NCBI GenBank assembly: GCA_009911355.1
Contig: QXXE01000004.1
Coordinates: 46,845 to 110,844, forward strand
DNA length: 64,000 nt
Direction: 5' to 3'
Source: Clostridiaceae bacterium
GTDB taxonomy: Bacteria; Bacillota; Clostridia; Oscillospirales; Butyricicoccaceae
Under the pieces are notes generated by a model. That model had not been told where the DNA came from, ran no database searches, and was given only the letters and a program-made list of their open reading frames with translations. Positions 23,791 through 30,827 of the stretch are shown here, piece by piece; the first letter of the stretch is position 1; the number at the start of each line of letters is the position of its first letter. The position numbers were made by a program, and so were the translations under genes.

Positions 23791-23973
23791 TCAATAAATT
23801 ACAATCTCTTTAGCAAACAGCATATACAACGCCAGAGGAAGTAACAGCACCAGTGCCGTAGCGTCCTGATCTTCCGGCGTCGTACCAGTAGAGCACAGCC
23901 ACAAAATCAATACACAACAAGCCAGCAGTCCCAGCCCCATCAGCTTTTGCTCAATCATCTTTCGCCGGTACAT
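23791..23973 (-). CDS. Small two-pass membrane protein
   Basis: 60 residues; GAGGG upstream. Hydrophobic segments LMGLGLLACCVLILWLC and ALVLLLPLALYMLFA. No family recognised. A 9-codon frame with an excellent ribosome site precedes it. Confidence 0.65.
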   Translation of the reverse strand: MYRRKMIEQKLMGLGLLACCVLILWLCSTGTTPEDQDATALVLLLPLALYMLFAKEIVIY

Positions 23974-23979
23974 CCGACG

Positions 23980-24009
23980 TTACCCTCTTGTCATTTGACA
24001 GCTTCTCAT
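23980..24009 (-). CDS. Possible 9-residue leader peptide (MRSCQMTRG)
   Basis: ATG 24009 behind AGGAGGTGG, stop at 23980, 7 nt before the next gene. May couple translation or regulate 23791-23973; unproven. Confidence 0.3.
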   Translation of the reverse strand: MRSCQMTRG

Positions 24010-24033
24010 GTGGTAGAACCACCTCCTATTACT

Positions 24034-24063
24034 ATAACAGTTTGATTTTGTTGCTTGCTAACC
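24034..24063 (-). promoter_or_regulatory. Left-arm promoter element 15
   Basis: GGTTAGCA-N15-CTGTTAT; the spacer holds AACAAAATCAAA, related to the leader motif. Confidence 0.8.
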
Positions 24064-24078
24064 ACTAAAGAAAATAAA

Positions 24079-24101
24079 GCGGGGAAGATTTCTCCTCCCC
24101 A
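24079..24101 (-). terminator. Hairpin terminator
   Basis: GGGGA-GGAGAAATC-TTCCCC with T-rich tail, after the gene ending at 24109. Confidence 0.7.
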
Positions 24102-24108
24102 CCTGTGA

Positions 24109-24282
24109 TTACTCATCCACCTGGAATGTGACCATGTTCTTCTTCCCGTCTCCAGCCTCAAACTCGCCGCTCTTTTCATCCAGCATAGTGATACGGTTTA
24201 CCACAGTCAGCAGAGCATCCCGAACCACCGCATCATCTTGGATGCCGTCATCCCCAGTAGGCATACAGATAACTACACGCAT
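24109..24282 (-). CDS. Unknown 57-residue protein
   Basis: ATG 24282 after GAGGAGGGG. MRVVICMPTGDDGIQDDAVV opening. No family. It ends at the terminator and starts 13 nt after its neighbour. Confidence 0.65.
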   Translation of the reverse strand: MRVVICMPTGDDGIQDDAVVRDALLTVVNRITMLDEKSGEFEAGDGKKNMVTFQVDE

Positions 24283-24294
24283 TTTCGCCCCTCC

Positions 24295-24504
24295 TCAATA
24301 TTTGATTGCCATACGCTTATCCTTGCGTTCAACCACCTCAGTCAGTCTCCCCTTAATACTTTGATAGTTTTCCAGCATATGGGCAGCAATCGCCTGTTCC
24401 ATAGACGTAGCTTCGCCCGCTGTCATCGTGATTTCCAGCCTTTTGGCTTCATCGTCCAGCAGCTTGACGATCCACGCCACCTCCGTTGGTGTAAATGATT
24501 TCAC
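24295..24504 (-). CDS. Unknown 69-residue helical protein
   Basis: GTG start 24504 with GGAGGAG. Helical throughout (VAWIVKLLDDEAKRLEITM). The start overlaps the preceding stop as GTGA. Confidence 0.65.
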   Translation of the reverse strand: MKSFTPTEVAWIVKLLDDEAKRLEITMTAGEATSMEQAIAAHMLENYQSIKGRLTEVVERKDKRMAIKY

Positions 24505-24674
24505 AATCTCTCCTCCAATTCTTTCCGGTCATTACTGCCGTTTTCGATTTCCCAGCTATCAGCCACCCTATCTCCACCAGGGAACCGATAAATCGGAATG
24601 CCCCTTGACTCCTCATACTGAAACCAGCCAATATATTCGCTGCACTTGACGTACAGCGGATACTTCTGCTTCAA
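24501..24674 (-). CDS. Unknown protein, non-ATG start (about 57-66 residues)
   Basis: An open frame follows the TAA of the upstream gene and ends in the GTGA overlap with the next one, so it fills an operon slot. The peptide GFIPCPLKQKYPLYVKCSEY then IGWFQYEESRGIPIYRF looks genuine, with two Cys near the start. There is no ATG. TTG at 24674 is possible, but GGAGG at about 24710 would suit a start earlier, near the GACAGG/CCTGTC hairpin, so initiation may be atypical. Confidence 0.45.
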   Translation of the reverse strand: MKQKYPLYVKCSEYIGWFQYEESRGIPIYRFPGGDRVADSWEIENGSNDRKELEERL

Positions 24675-24704
24675 CGGACAGGGTATAAACCCTGCCTGTC
24701 GCGC

Positions 24705-25007
24705 TTATACCTCCAACCCACGATTGAATTTCTCCTGGTCGATCACGCAGCAGATAGCGCTCATAGCGTCCATCAGTTCCATTGTCTCCTGAACACATCC
24801 CTCCTTAACCCGTGCTGCCTCAGACCAACGGCTATACAACATTACTACCATATCCCGCACATTTTGAAGCTCAATATCGTTGCGGGATTTGATTTCCAGC
24901 ACAGTGCTAATTTGCTCCACCTCTGCGCCATTTACAATGCCTCTCTGCGCCGGCCTATATACCTCTTTCAGCTCCTTAATAGCGTTGTAGTCAGTTTTCG
25001 TTGTCAT
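24705..25007 (-). CDS. Unknown 100-residue helical protein
   Basis: ATG 25007 with GGAGG. Helical, with DYNAIKELKEVYRPAQRG near the N-terminus. First gene of a four-gene unit behind element 16. Confidence 0.7.
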   Translation of the reverse strand: MTTKTDYNAIKELKEVYRPAQRGIVNGAEVEQISTVLEIKSRNDIELQNVRDMVVMLYSRWSEAARVKEGCVQETMELMDAMSAICCVIDQEKFNRGLEV

Positions 25008-25027
25008 ACTCGACACCTCCTATTACT

Positions 25028-25057
25028 ATTACAGGTATAGATCACGATTTGCTAACC
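25028..25057 (-). promoter_or_regulatory. Left-arm promoter element 16
   Basis: GGTTAGCA-N15-CTGTAAT, then AGTAATAGGAGG so the promoter runs straight into the ribosome site. Confidence 0.85.
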
Positions 25058-25566
25058 GTTTCCAAAACAAAATTGTGACAGTTACACCTCCGACAAAAGA
25101 ACATGGTAGAATCAGGCTTGGCCTCCAGCTCTTTGACGATGTTTGACTTACGGCGATACCGAATTACTCCACCACATCCCTGGCAAGTCACTTTGTACTT
25201 GATGCCATTATCCACATCGTCAATCTCATCAAAACTTTCACAGCGCTTGGCGTTGCAGCCCAGCCACAGTGCGGCCTGTTTCCAGATTGCGTCGTGTCCA
25301 TGATTTTTGTTATGCACCCGCATAACGTAAAGATGGGCGTATTCGTGCCGAATAACATTGATTATATGTTCCAGCGTCCCATGTTCCATTAGCCGCTCTG
25401 CAAATACAAGCTCCTTGATGGAATAATTCTTACCTCTCCTTCGCCAACAGCATTTGCCCCATGTCCTTGTCATTTTTGACGATATGCGAACCGGAACCTT
25501 ACTGGTATCCAGACCAGAAATTTTATCCAGCCGGTTCATTTCTTCACGAATGATACTTGTGTCCAT
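25042..25566 (-). CDS. SprT-like zinc metalloprotein
   Basis: 174 residues from ATG 25566 (GGAGG). HEYAH near residue 73 plus GHD near 88 supply three zinc ligands. A C-terminal four-Cys zinc finger (CQGCG ... CRRCNC) follows the WLGCNAKRC segment. This is the SprT/Spartan layout. Spartan-type proteases act on DNA-protein crosslinks; the phage role is unknown. Confidence 0.85.
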   Translation of the reverse strand: MDTSIIREEMNRLDKISGLDTSKVPVRISSKMTRTWGKCCWRRRGKNYSIKELVFAERLMEHGTLEHIINVIRHEYAHLYVMRVHNKNHGHDAIWKQAALWLGCNAKRCESFDEIDDVDNGIKYKVTCQGCGGVIRYRRKSNIVKELEAKPDSTMFFCRRCNCHNFVLETVSKS

Positions 25567-25585
25567 GCCGACACCTCCCGTTGAT

Positions 25586-25615
25586 ATAACACCCAGGTTT
25601 ATGTATCTGCTAACC
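25586..25615 (-). promoter_or_regulatory. Left-arm promoter element 17
   Basis: GGTTAGCA-N15-GTGTTAT. Confidence 0.75.
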
Positions 25616-25621
25616 GAACAC

Positions 25622-25660
25622 AAAAAAACGGGGAGAAAGTTTTACCTCTCTCCCCGTTGT
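25622..25660 (-). terminator. Rho-independent terminator
   Basis: ACGGGGAGAGAGG / TTTCTCCCCGT stem then T7. Confidence 0.9.
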
Positions 25661-25665
25661 CCGTT

Positions 25666-25965
25666 CTACACCGCAGCCTGCTTCTGCCGCAGCTCCCAGT
25701 TGTTCATACGCTCCCGCTCCATCTTCATCGCCTCCATGTGGCCCGCCGCAGCCCTCGCAGCCCACCTCGCAGCCCGCTTGGGATTGCGGGACTGCGTCTT
25801 GGCGTTGGCCGTCTGCGCCTCGCCCCAGGACGGGATACCAGCCGCACGATGACGGCGATACTCCGCCTTGGTGATCTCCATCGCACCGTCCAGGATGTCC
25901 AGCCGCGTCGCGTGGGCAACGAACTTCTGCCCGTTCTTCTCGCCGATCATGTACTGCTTCTTCAT
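25666..25965 (-). CDS. Unknown basic Ala/Arg-rich protein
   Basis: 99 residues; GGAGGAG upstream. The beta N-terminus has GQKFVAHATRLDILDGAMEI; the C-terminal half is Ala/Arg/Lys-rich helix (NPKRAARWAARAAAGHMEAM) that could bind nucleic acid. No family recognised. Confidence 0.75.
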   Translation of the reverse strand: MKKQYMIGEKNGQKFVAHATRLDILDGAMEITKAEYRRHRAAGIPSWGEAQTANAKTQSRNPKRAARWAARAAAGHMEAMKMERERMNNWELRQKQAAV

Positions 25966-26018
25966 GTTGTGCTCCTCCGTTTTGTCTTTTTTTTAGGAGA
26001 GGATGTCTCCCATTCTTA

Positions 26019-26048
26019 TTTACAAGCGAATAAATCCGCTTGCTAACC
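26019..26048 (-). promoter_or_regulatory. Left-arm promoter element 18
   Basis: GGTTAGCA-N15-TTGTAAA. Confidence 0.8.
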
Positions 26049-26056
26049 TATTACAT

Positions 26057-26086
26057 AAAAAAGCGAGCCAACTTTCGCCCGCCCGC
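26057..26086 (-). terminator. Hairpin terminator
   Basis: GCGGGC-GAAAGTT-GGCTCGC then T6. Confidence 0.75.
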
Positions 26087-26091
26087 CCATA

Positions 26092-26523
26092 TCATTCACA
26101 CCATGCCTTTTTCCGTCCAGTGCTCGAATACCACGGCTGATAATCAGACTCGCCCCGCTTATTGGAGAGGAACCGACACAGCCGCTCTTTATCTTCCCGC
26201 CCCATCCAGCAAGTCAAGTTAGGATTGTCCCAGCGCCCATTGTGCCGCTCTTTGCGCAACATGGACTTTACAGCGGCAATCAGCCGATCCTGGTCAACAT
26301 CCAGCATATCGCAGACAGTAGCCAGATTCCATCCGATCTGCTTGGAACGCTCGGCCAATTCGCCCAGCCGGTACGCCTCAGAACCTCCCAGCGTCGGAAC
26401 CCAGAGGCAAGCATCAGGGGAGTACCCCTTGCTTTTCCGAACTTCCAAATTATACTTCTTATTCTCCGCCTCGGCATCAAAAAGCTCACACACGATAGAC
26501 ACCAATTTTTCAACGTCGTACAT
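26092..26523 (-). CDS. Unknown 143-residue protein
   Basis: ATG 26523 with GGAGG. Helical; the mid-section LGELAERSKQIGWNLATVCD may form a helix-turn-helix. Trp/Arg-rich C-terminus. Monocistronic. Confidence 0.75.
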   Translation of the reverse strand: MYDVEKLVSIVCELFDAEAENKKYNLEVRKSKGYSPDACLWVPTLGGSEAYRLGELAERSKQIGWNLATVCDMLDVDQDRLIAAVKSMLRKERHNGRWDNPNLTCWMGREDKERLCRFLSNKRGESDYQPWYSSTGRKKAWCE

Positions 26524-26572
26524 ACCAATACCTCCATTATTATGTAACAGTTTTGTGTTGGCTTCTATTACT

Positions 26573-26602
26573 ATTACAGCGAATTTTCAAGTTTTGCTAA
26601 CC
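26573..26602 (-). promoter_or_regulatory. Left-arm promoter element 19
   Basis: GGTTAGCA-N15-CTGTAAT. Confidence 0.85.
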
Positions 26603-26606
26603 GTCA

Positions 26607-26642
26607 AAATAAAAAAGTTTTGGCCGGGAGAAATCCCGGCCT
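26607..26642 (-). terminator. Rho-independent terminator
   Basis: GGCCGGGA-TTTC-TCCCGGCC then T-rich tail. Confidence 0.9.
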
Positions 26643-26650
26643 CCACCTTA

Positions 26651-27409
26651 TCAGCTATTCGCTTCCCGCATATATTCCCGTCTCGCGGCCCAATATGCTT
26701 TCCTTTGCGTCTCTGTGAAATGTAGCTCGTCAAAATACTGTTCAACCTCATTTTCATCGTGGCCGTGGTACTGAATATTGCCGAACGCGCTCAGGGTATC
26801 CCAGTCCGCCTGCCAGTTGATTGCGTACTCGTGATTTGCCATCTCGTACTTAAAAGCGGACTTCCAATACTCAAAATTGTCCCTCATAGCGTCTCGTGCC
26901 GCTTCCAGCCGCTGGAAAAGCGCGACGTGCTCCCGCACAAAATCGGCGTTGGTGTAGTAGGCAAAACCGACAGGATTGAAAATCATCGTGGCGATTTTCT
27001 TCTTGCGCTCCTCTACCTCCTGCTTTGTGCCTCCGGCGTCAAATAGGGAGATGTTGTCCTCCTGCATCCCGTAGTAGTTATGGAGATATCTGCTTCGGCG
27101 CTCGTATTCAGCATAATACGACAGGGGAGAGGCGATTTCCTCCAGCGTAAAGAGGATGTTGCCCAGCTTCTCCACATAAACCTCCCGCAGCTGCTTCTGC
27201 GTTGCTTTCCTCCACTTGTGATGTAGCTCGTAGTCGTTCGCGTAGTAAATATGGTGGCCGTTCTTGAATACCAGACAGCTATACCCGAAGTAGCCGCCGA
27301 AGTCCACCAGGTAAACCGTGTGCCCCTTTACGTCCAGCTTTTCCAGCGCGATAGCGGCGGCATCCGTTTCCGTCATGGCCTGAATCATGTCGATTGTGTA
27401 GTTTTTCAT
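26651..27409 (-). CDS. Unknown 252-residue protein
   Basis: ATG 27409 with AAGGAGG. The N-terminal domain (about 1-75) is beta-rich: VYLVDFGGYFGYSCLVFKNG then an HHIYYANDYELHH stretch. The rest is helical, and the C-terminal end has Trp/Tyr/Arg (YWAARREYM). No family is recognised with confidence. Monocistronic behind element 20. Confidence 0.8.
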   Translation of the reverse strand: MKNYTIDMIQAMTETDAAAIALEKLDVKGHTVYLVDFGGYFGYSCLVFKNGHHIYYANDYELHHKWRKATQKQLREVYVEKLGNILFTLEEIASPLSYYAEYERRSRYLHNYYGMQEDNISLFDAGGTKQEVEERKKKIATMIFNPVGFAYYTNADFVREHVALFQRLEAARDAMRDNFEYWKSAFKYEMANHEYAINWQADWDTLSAFGNIQYHGHDENEVEQYFDELHFTETQRKAYWAARREYMREANS

Positions 27410-27442
27410 TTTTAGCCCTCCTTGCGGCAAAACTCTATTGTT

Positions 27443-27472
27443 ATTACAGAGCGTTTCCGGCGTTTGCTAACC
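27443..27472 (-). promoter_or_regulatory. Left-arm promoter element 20
   Basis: GGTTAGCA-N15-CTGTAAT. Confidence 0.85.
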
Positions 27473-27479
27473 ATTCAGA

Positions 27480-27514
27480 AATAAAAATAGGGCGCTCCGT
27501 TTCCAGAGCGCCCA
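27480..27514 (-). terminator. Rho-independent terminator
   Basis: GGGCGCTCTGGAAACGGAGC then GCCC and a T-rich tail. Confidence 0.9.
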
Positions 27515-27519
27515 CAAAT

Positions 27520-27666
27520 TTAATCGTCATCTTCATCATGTAAAGAACAGCTGCACCAGCATTGCGTTTCTTCTTCATAATATTCACTTAAAGGATTTTC
27601 ACATACTCCAGCCGTTACATCCCACTCCCGTTCTCTGTTCCAGCATGGACAGTCTCTACATAGCAT
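27520..27666 (-). CDS. Cys-rich 48-residue protein
   Basis: ATG 27666 with AGGAGG. Cys pairs CRDCPCW at the N-terminus and CWCSC near residue 38, then an acidic tail: a small metal-binding fold is likely. It overlaps the end of the preceding gene and stops just before the terminator. Confidence 0.65.
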   Translation of the reverse strand: MLCRDCPCWNREREWDVTAGVCENPLSEYYEEETQCWCSCSLHDEDDD

Positions 27667-27808
27667 AAAAATCCTCCTTTACTATGACAAACTGAATTTT
27701 CAAAAGCTCCTCAATCGTTCCGTTCCTCAGAACCTTCCGATTTTTCGCCTCGATCTCCTTGGCCTCCGCCTCAGTAATCTCTTTATCGCCGATGAAGTAT
27801 TGCTTCAA
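27656..27808 (-). CDS. Unknown 50-residue protein
   Basis: TTG start 27808, 7 nt after GGAGG. Helical and charged (ITEAEAKEIEAKNRKVLRNG). It overlaps the Cys-rich gene and is the first gene behind element 21. Confidence 0.6.
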   Translation of the reverse strand: MKQYFIGDKEITEAEAKEIEAKNRKVLRNGTIEELLKIQFVIVKEDFYAM

Positions 27809-27826
27809 TCTTTCGCCTCCATTACT

Positions 27827-27856
27827 ATTACAGGATGAAATGGGTATTTGCTAACC
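27827..27856 (-). promoter_or_regulatory. Left-arm promoter element 21
   Basis: GGTTAGCA-N15-CTGTAAT, then AGTAATGGAGG. Confidence 0.85.
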
Positions 27857-27859
27857 ATC

Positions 27860-28042
27860 TTATAAAGTAAACGTTGGGTTGGTTCCAACGAAAGAGACGT
27901 TCTTGAATTTGATCTCACTTACTTCACTCATCCGCTCCGAATCTCCCATTTCACAGAACACTTCTTTTCCACGCTTTTTAATGGTTACAAGAATAAAACA
28001 TGGATTATTTGTCCACCGTTTCAAAAACTCGCCTATTGTCAT
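27860..28042 (-). CDS. Unknown 60-residue protein
   Basis: ATG 28042, 8 nt after GGAGG. MTIGEFLKRWTNNPCFILVT opening, beta-rich. Third gene of the unit behind element 22. Confidence 0.65.
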   Translation of the reverse strand: MTIGEFLKRWTNNPCFILVTIKKRGKEVFCEMGDSERMSEVSEIKFKNVSFVGTNPTFTL

Positions 28043-28068
28043 TTCTATGTCCTCCATTACACAAGCCG

Positions 28069-28084
28069 TTGATTTTGTTCGTCA
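28069..28084 (-). promoter_or_regulatory. RACGAACAAAATCA leader motif
   Basis: Minus strand TGACGAACAAAATCAA. It begins inside the stop of the MazF-like gene and leads into 27860-28042. Confidence 0.6.
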
Positions 28085-28411
28085 GACTGCCAGACTAACC
28101 CGAATTGCCTGATTGACCTGCTCCTGCGTATCCGTGTCAATCCGTCCCAGATGTCTCCCCAGACGGCGCTTGTCAATCGTTCTGATTTGTTCCAGTTCCA
28201 CAAAAGACGGGCGCTGGAGACAGTGCAAATTTACGTGCGTGGGGAACCTGGACTTGCGCATCCGGCTACTAATCGGCGCAATAATCACCGTGGGCGAATA
28301 GGTGTTCCCTGTGTTGTTTTGGATAACCAGCACTGGCCTAACTCCGCCTTGCTCACTGCCCCCCGATACCGTCAAATCCGCCATGTAGATTTCTCCGCGT
28401 TTGACTTCCAT
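28082..28411 (-). CDS. MazF/PemK-family endoribonuclease-like protein
   Basis: 109 residues from ATG 28411 (AAGGAGG). The opening VKRGEIYMADL, then GGVRPVLVIQNNTGN and VIIAPISSRMRKS, is the canonical MazF/PemK core; members cut mRNA at short sites. No antitoxin-like gene is adjacent: the overlapping upstream gene (TAATG) encodes an unrelated beta protein. It could be a host mRNA-cleaving factor or part of a distant pair. Confidence 0.88.
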   Translation of the reverse strand: MEVKRGEIYMADLTVSGGSEQGGVRPVLVIQNNTGNTYSPTVIIAPISSRMRKSRFPTHVNLHCLQRPSFVELEQIRTIDKRRLGRHLGRIDTDTQEQVNQAIRVSLAV

Positions 28412-28668
28412 TATTGTAGCCTCCTTCCGTCCCAAATGACATTAAATTGAACCCGTGGCCGCTCGATCATGTAGCACCAGCTATCCGCGTGCGCCTCATC
28501 CGCCGCCTGCATTTTGGGGATATACATTCCATCATCCACCTCGAAAATAGCGATCCAGCCGTCGTTCATTGTGGCGAACGCATAGTCAATCCCGTTGAAA
28601 TGCTTGCGGACTACATGACCCGTTCCGTTTTCGGCTACCCACTTTTCAAAGCCGTTCCTATCCAGCAT
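28411..28668 (-). CDS. Unknown 85-residue protein
   Basis: ATG 28668, GGAGG upstream; stop overlaps the MazF-like start (TAATG). Beta-rich, with IAIFEVDDGMYIPK. Not an obvious antitoxin (no ribbon-helix-helix or AbrB pattern). Confidence 0.7.
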   Translation of the reverse strand: MLDRNGFEKWVAENGTGHVVRKHFNGIDYAFATMNDGWIAIFEVDDGMYIPKMQAADEAHADSWCYMIERPRVQFNVIWDGRRLQ

Positions 28669-28713
28669 GATTGCACCTCCGATTGTTTCAGACTTATTGC
28701 CCGTTATATTCTT

Positions 28714-28743
28714 ATTACAGGCGATTTCCCGCCTTTGCTAACC
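28714..28743 (-). promoter_or_regulatory. Left-arm promoter element 22
   Basis: GGTTAGCA-N15-CTGTAAT. Confidence 0.85.
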
Positions 28744-28751
28744 ATTCCGAC

Positions 28752-28782
28752 AAAAAAATAATGGCGGGAATTTTCCCGCCGT
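28752..28782 (-). terminator. Rho-independent terminator
   Basis: GGCGGGAA-AA-TTCCCGCC then T-rich tail. Confidence 0.85.
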
Positions 28783-28797
28783 TCAGCTGTTCCGCTA

Positions 28798-29151
28798 TCA
28801 TACCTCCCGATATACGCAGCCCGTCCAGACCTGTTCCGTAGTACCAGGGCATCCGTCCACCGCACGACCAAGCCGCTTGCACCTCCAGCAAATGCTGTTG
28901 AGCTTTTCCAGGCCACCCAGCCAATCCACAGAGCGGATATAATCGCAGATGTCCGGGTTATAGTCCTGCTCCAAAATGTACTTGCACAGCGCGGCCTGTA
29001 CTTGAGCGTTGTTTCTGGCATTCATCGCCCGTGTAATCTCTCCGCCTATGTAATATCCAAAAATTCTCTGCTCCTCCATGCAGTAGTTATAGAAGTCTTT
29101 CGCGTCATACGGTTCGCCGTCCTTACGGTCAAGAATCCTGTCAACGATCAT
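28798..29151 (-). CDS. Unknown 117-residue helical protein
   Basis: ATG 29151 with GGAGG. Helical; C-terminal Cys residues (ICWRCKRLGRAVDGC) may bind metal. Monocistronic. Confidence 0.75.
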   Translation of the reverse strand: MIVDRILDRKDGEPYDAKDFYNYCMEEQRIFGYYIGGEITRAMNARNNAQVQAALCKYILEQDYNPDICDYIRSVDWLGGLEKLNSICWRCKRLGRAVDGCPGTTEQVWTGCVYREV

Positions 29152-29191
29152 TTTGTGTTCCTCCTTGAATTTTGTTTTGGCCTCTGTTATA

Positions 29192-29221
29192 ATTACAGAA
29201 AGATTTTCCGCTTTGCTAACC
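29192..29221 (-). promoter_or_regulatory. Left-arm promoter element 23
   Basis: GGTTAGCA-N15-CTGTAAT, then TATAAC. Confidence 0.85.
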
Positions 29222-29251
29222 AATCCATCAAATTTTCCAGGGGACAAAAAA

Positions 29252-29599
29252 ATGAGATTATACGATAATCCATGGATGGCCGTTACCTATCTATTAGGTG
29301 CAAGCGCTAAAGGCTTAAAGAATTGCCTCCAAAATGCCATTGATAAAAGAGATGATAGAAAAGAATCCGAATCCAGAGCGAACCTTCCCACAAATGACCG
29401 GGAGCGCAAACGATATAACGCAACACACAAACGACGGGAAAGGGGAGCCACAATTTCCCTTGTGGCATCCGTTTTTGGTATCCTCTTGCTTTTCGTTTTT
29501 ATGTTCGTTCCGTGTGTAGCCTTTGTAATCGTCGGTACGTTCCTTTTAATACCATCCATTCTTTATGGCCTCTGGTATTCCTTTTTTGGCAAATACTGA
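29252..29599 (+). CDS. Membrane protein, plus-strand insert in the left arm
   Basis: 115 residues; AGGGGA before ATG 29252. A charged middle (DKRDDRKESESRANL...) is followed by two hydrophobic segments (SVFGILLLFVFMFVPCVAFV and a second ending YGLWYSFF). It is the only plus-strand gene between 7 and 32 kb and shares a bidirectional terminator with its convergent neighbour. Its opposite orientation suggests later acquisition (a moron-like gene). Confidence 0.7.
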   Translation: MRLYDNPWMAVTYLLGASAKGLKNCLQNAIDKRDDRKESESRANLPTNDRERKRYNATHKRRERGATISLVASVFGILLLFVFMFVPCVAFVIVGTFLLIPSILYGLWYSFFGKY

Positions 29600-29603
29600 A
29601 ATG

Positions 29604-29630
29604 AAAAAAGGCGGGGAATTTCCCCGCCTC
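29604..29630. terminator. Bidirectional terminator
   Basis: GGCGGGGA-AT-TCCCCGCC between convergent genes, A-run on one side and a T-containing flank on the other. Confidence 0.8.
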
Positions 29631-29637
29631 CGTTCCT

Positions 29638-29973
29638 TTATGCGCAAAATGTCAACAGCTTTTTCATGTTATACCGGCCTGCGACCTCCAGTTTTTCCTC
29701 CGTCCGTCCTCCTACAACCTGCCACGCTTCACCGTTCTTTTTCCGTGTGAACGTCTCCGCGATATACTCGCCCGTTCCATCATAGTGCTTGAAGTAGTAA
29801 ACGCGGCGGATTGTCTGCTCCGTCTCCGTCTCCGCTATAACCTTTTGAAAGGCCGGGTACTCGTTCCCGTAGGCGGGATTGTAGAGGTAGTTTGCGATGT
29901 CGAACTTGTAGCCGTTCGGCGCTTCCAGCTTCCGGATTTTGTTTATGTATTCCGGTTTGAGATTTCTTGCCAT
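29638..29973 (-). CDS. Unknown 111-residue protein
   Basis: ATG 29973 with GGAGG. The mid-region FDIANYLYNPAYGNEYP and a beta hairpin RRVYYFKHYDGTGEYIAETF are notable. No family recognised. Confidence 0.75.
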   Translation of the reverse strand: MARNLKPEYINKIRKLEAPNGYKFDIANYLYNPAYGNEYPAFQKVIAETETEQTIRRVYYFKHYDGTGEYIAETFTRKKNGEAWQVVGGRTEEKLEVAGRYNMKKLLTFCA

Positions 29974-30018
29974 GTTCGTAACCTCCAAAAATTTGTTGTG
30001 GGCGTTGCCTCTATTCTT

Positions 30019-30048
30019 ATTACAGCCCCTTTTCCCGTTCTGCTAACC
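30019..30048 (-). promoter_or_regulatory. Left-arm promoter element 24
   Basis: GGTTAGCA-N15-CTGTAAT. Confidence 0.85.
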
Positions 30049-30073
30049 GTTCCAAAAAATCTTTTTGAGATGA

Positions 30074-30102
30074 CAAAAGGCCGGGGAATTATCCCCGGCC
30101 CG
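30074..30102 (-). terminator. Rho-independent terminator
   Basis: GGCCGGGGA-TAA-TTCCCCGGCC then TTTTG. Confidence 0.85.
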
Positions 30103-30108
30103 CCGTCT

Positions 30109-30285
30109 TTATGCCTCCAGAATCGCCTTGATTGTCTCATCCGTCGTGATGATCTCCCGATTGTAGAGACTGAGCGCCCGCGCCACGTTGCGGAATTTTT
30201 CGGCCTTGTGTTCCTCTTTCATCAGAGTATTTCCCGCTATCCGCTCCATAACATCGGCGGCATAGTCCAGCACAAACTTTTTCAT
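30109..30285 (-). CDS. Unknown 58-residue helical protein
   Basis: ATG 30285, AAGGAG 8 nt upstream. MKKFVLDYAADVMERIAGN opening; helical. A GC-rich inverted repeat (30308-30342) separates it from the next gene. Confidence 0.65.
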   Translation of the reverse strand: MKKFVLDYAADVMERIAGNTLMKEEHKAEKFRNVARALSLYNREIITTDETIKAILEA

Positions 30286-30351
30286 GTGTTCAACTCCTTC
30301 CATGTTCAGCGGGCGGACACCTCGCAGCATCCGCCCGCCGTTTCTGTTCTG

Positions 30352-30711
30352 TTAGATGAAGTACATCTCGCCGTTGATTTCCAGCGCGACGGCCTCTTGT
30401 CCCATCTCCTGCTTCAGCGCCTCGCAGTGATCGACCACGGCGGCGATCCCGTTCTGCAAATCCGCATCGCTGGCGTAGGCGAAAACAACGGTGGTATTCT
30501 CAGCGACTAGGCCGGCCACGGGAGAGAGCCAATAGCCCAGCGCGGCGGTAGAGGTGGAGCCGCCGAAAAGATCGGCCAGCAGCGCGGCGGTTTTCTTCAC
30601 CTGTTCCGTATTGTCGGCGGCGTCGGCCACTCCGTTTGTGGCGGGCACGTAAACGGTAACTTTGCTGGAGAGCTTGATGCAGGCTTTCAGTTTGGCGTTG
30701 TTGATGGTCAT
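30352..30711 (-). CDS. Unknown 119-residue protein
   Basis: ATG 30711, GGGG upstream. Ala/Val-rich with alternating beta and helix (VTVYVPATNGVADAADN, then ENTTVVFAYASDADL). No family recognised. A hairpin at 30737-30768 lies upstream. Confidence 0.7.
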   Translation of the reverse strand: MTINNAKLKACIKLSSKVTVYVPATNGVADAADNTEQVKKTAALLADLFGGSTSTAALGYWLSPVAGLVAENTTVVFAYASDADLQNGIAAVVDHCEALKQEMGQEAVALEINGEMYFI

Positions 30712-30781
30712 GATATGTAACCCCTTTCAATTTTTGGGGGAGCCGGTGGTGGTGATTTCCACCGGCCCGCCCTTTATTCTA

Positions 30782-30811
30782 ATTACAGCTTGATTTTGTT
30801 CGTTGCTAACC
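30782..30811 (-). promoter_or_regulatory. Left-arm promoter element 25 with embedded leader motif
   Basis: GGTTAGCA-N15-CTGTAAT whose 15-nt spacer is itself ACGAACAAAATCAAG, so both recurrent motifs are superposed here (motif at 30791-30805). Confidence 0.85.
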
Positions 30812-30827
30812 TAAATTTGAAATTTTT

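Noticed and set aside
10407..30811. CRISPR array
   Set aside because: The repeated 30-bp elements are spaced by whole genes, carry variable 15-nt interiors, and fit promoters; no cas genes.
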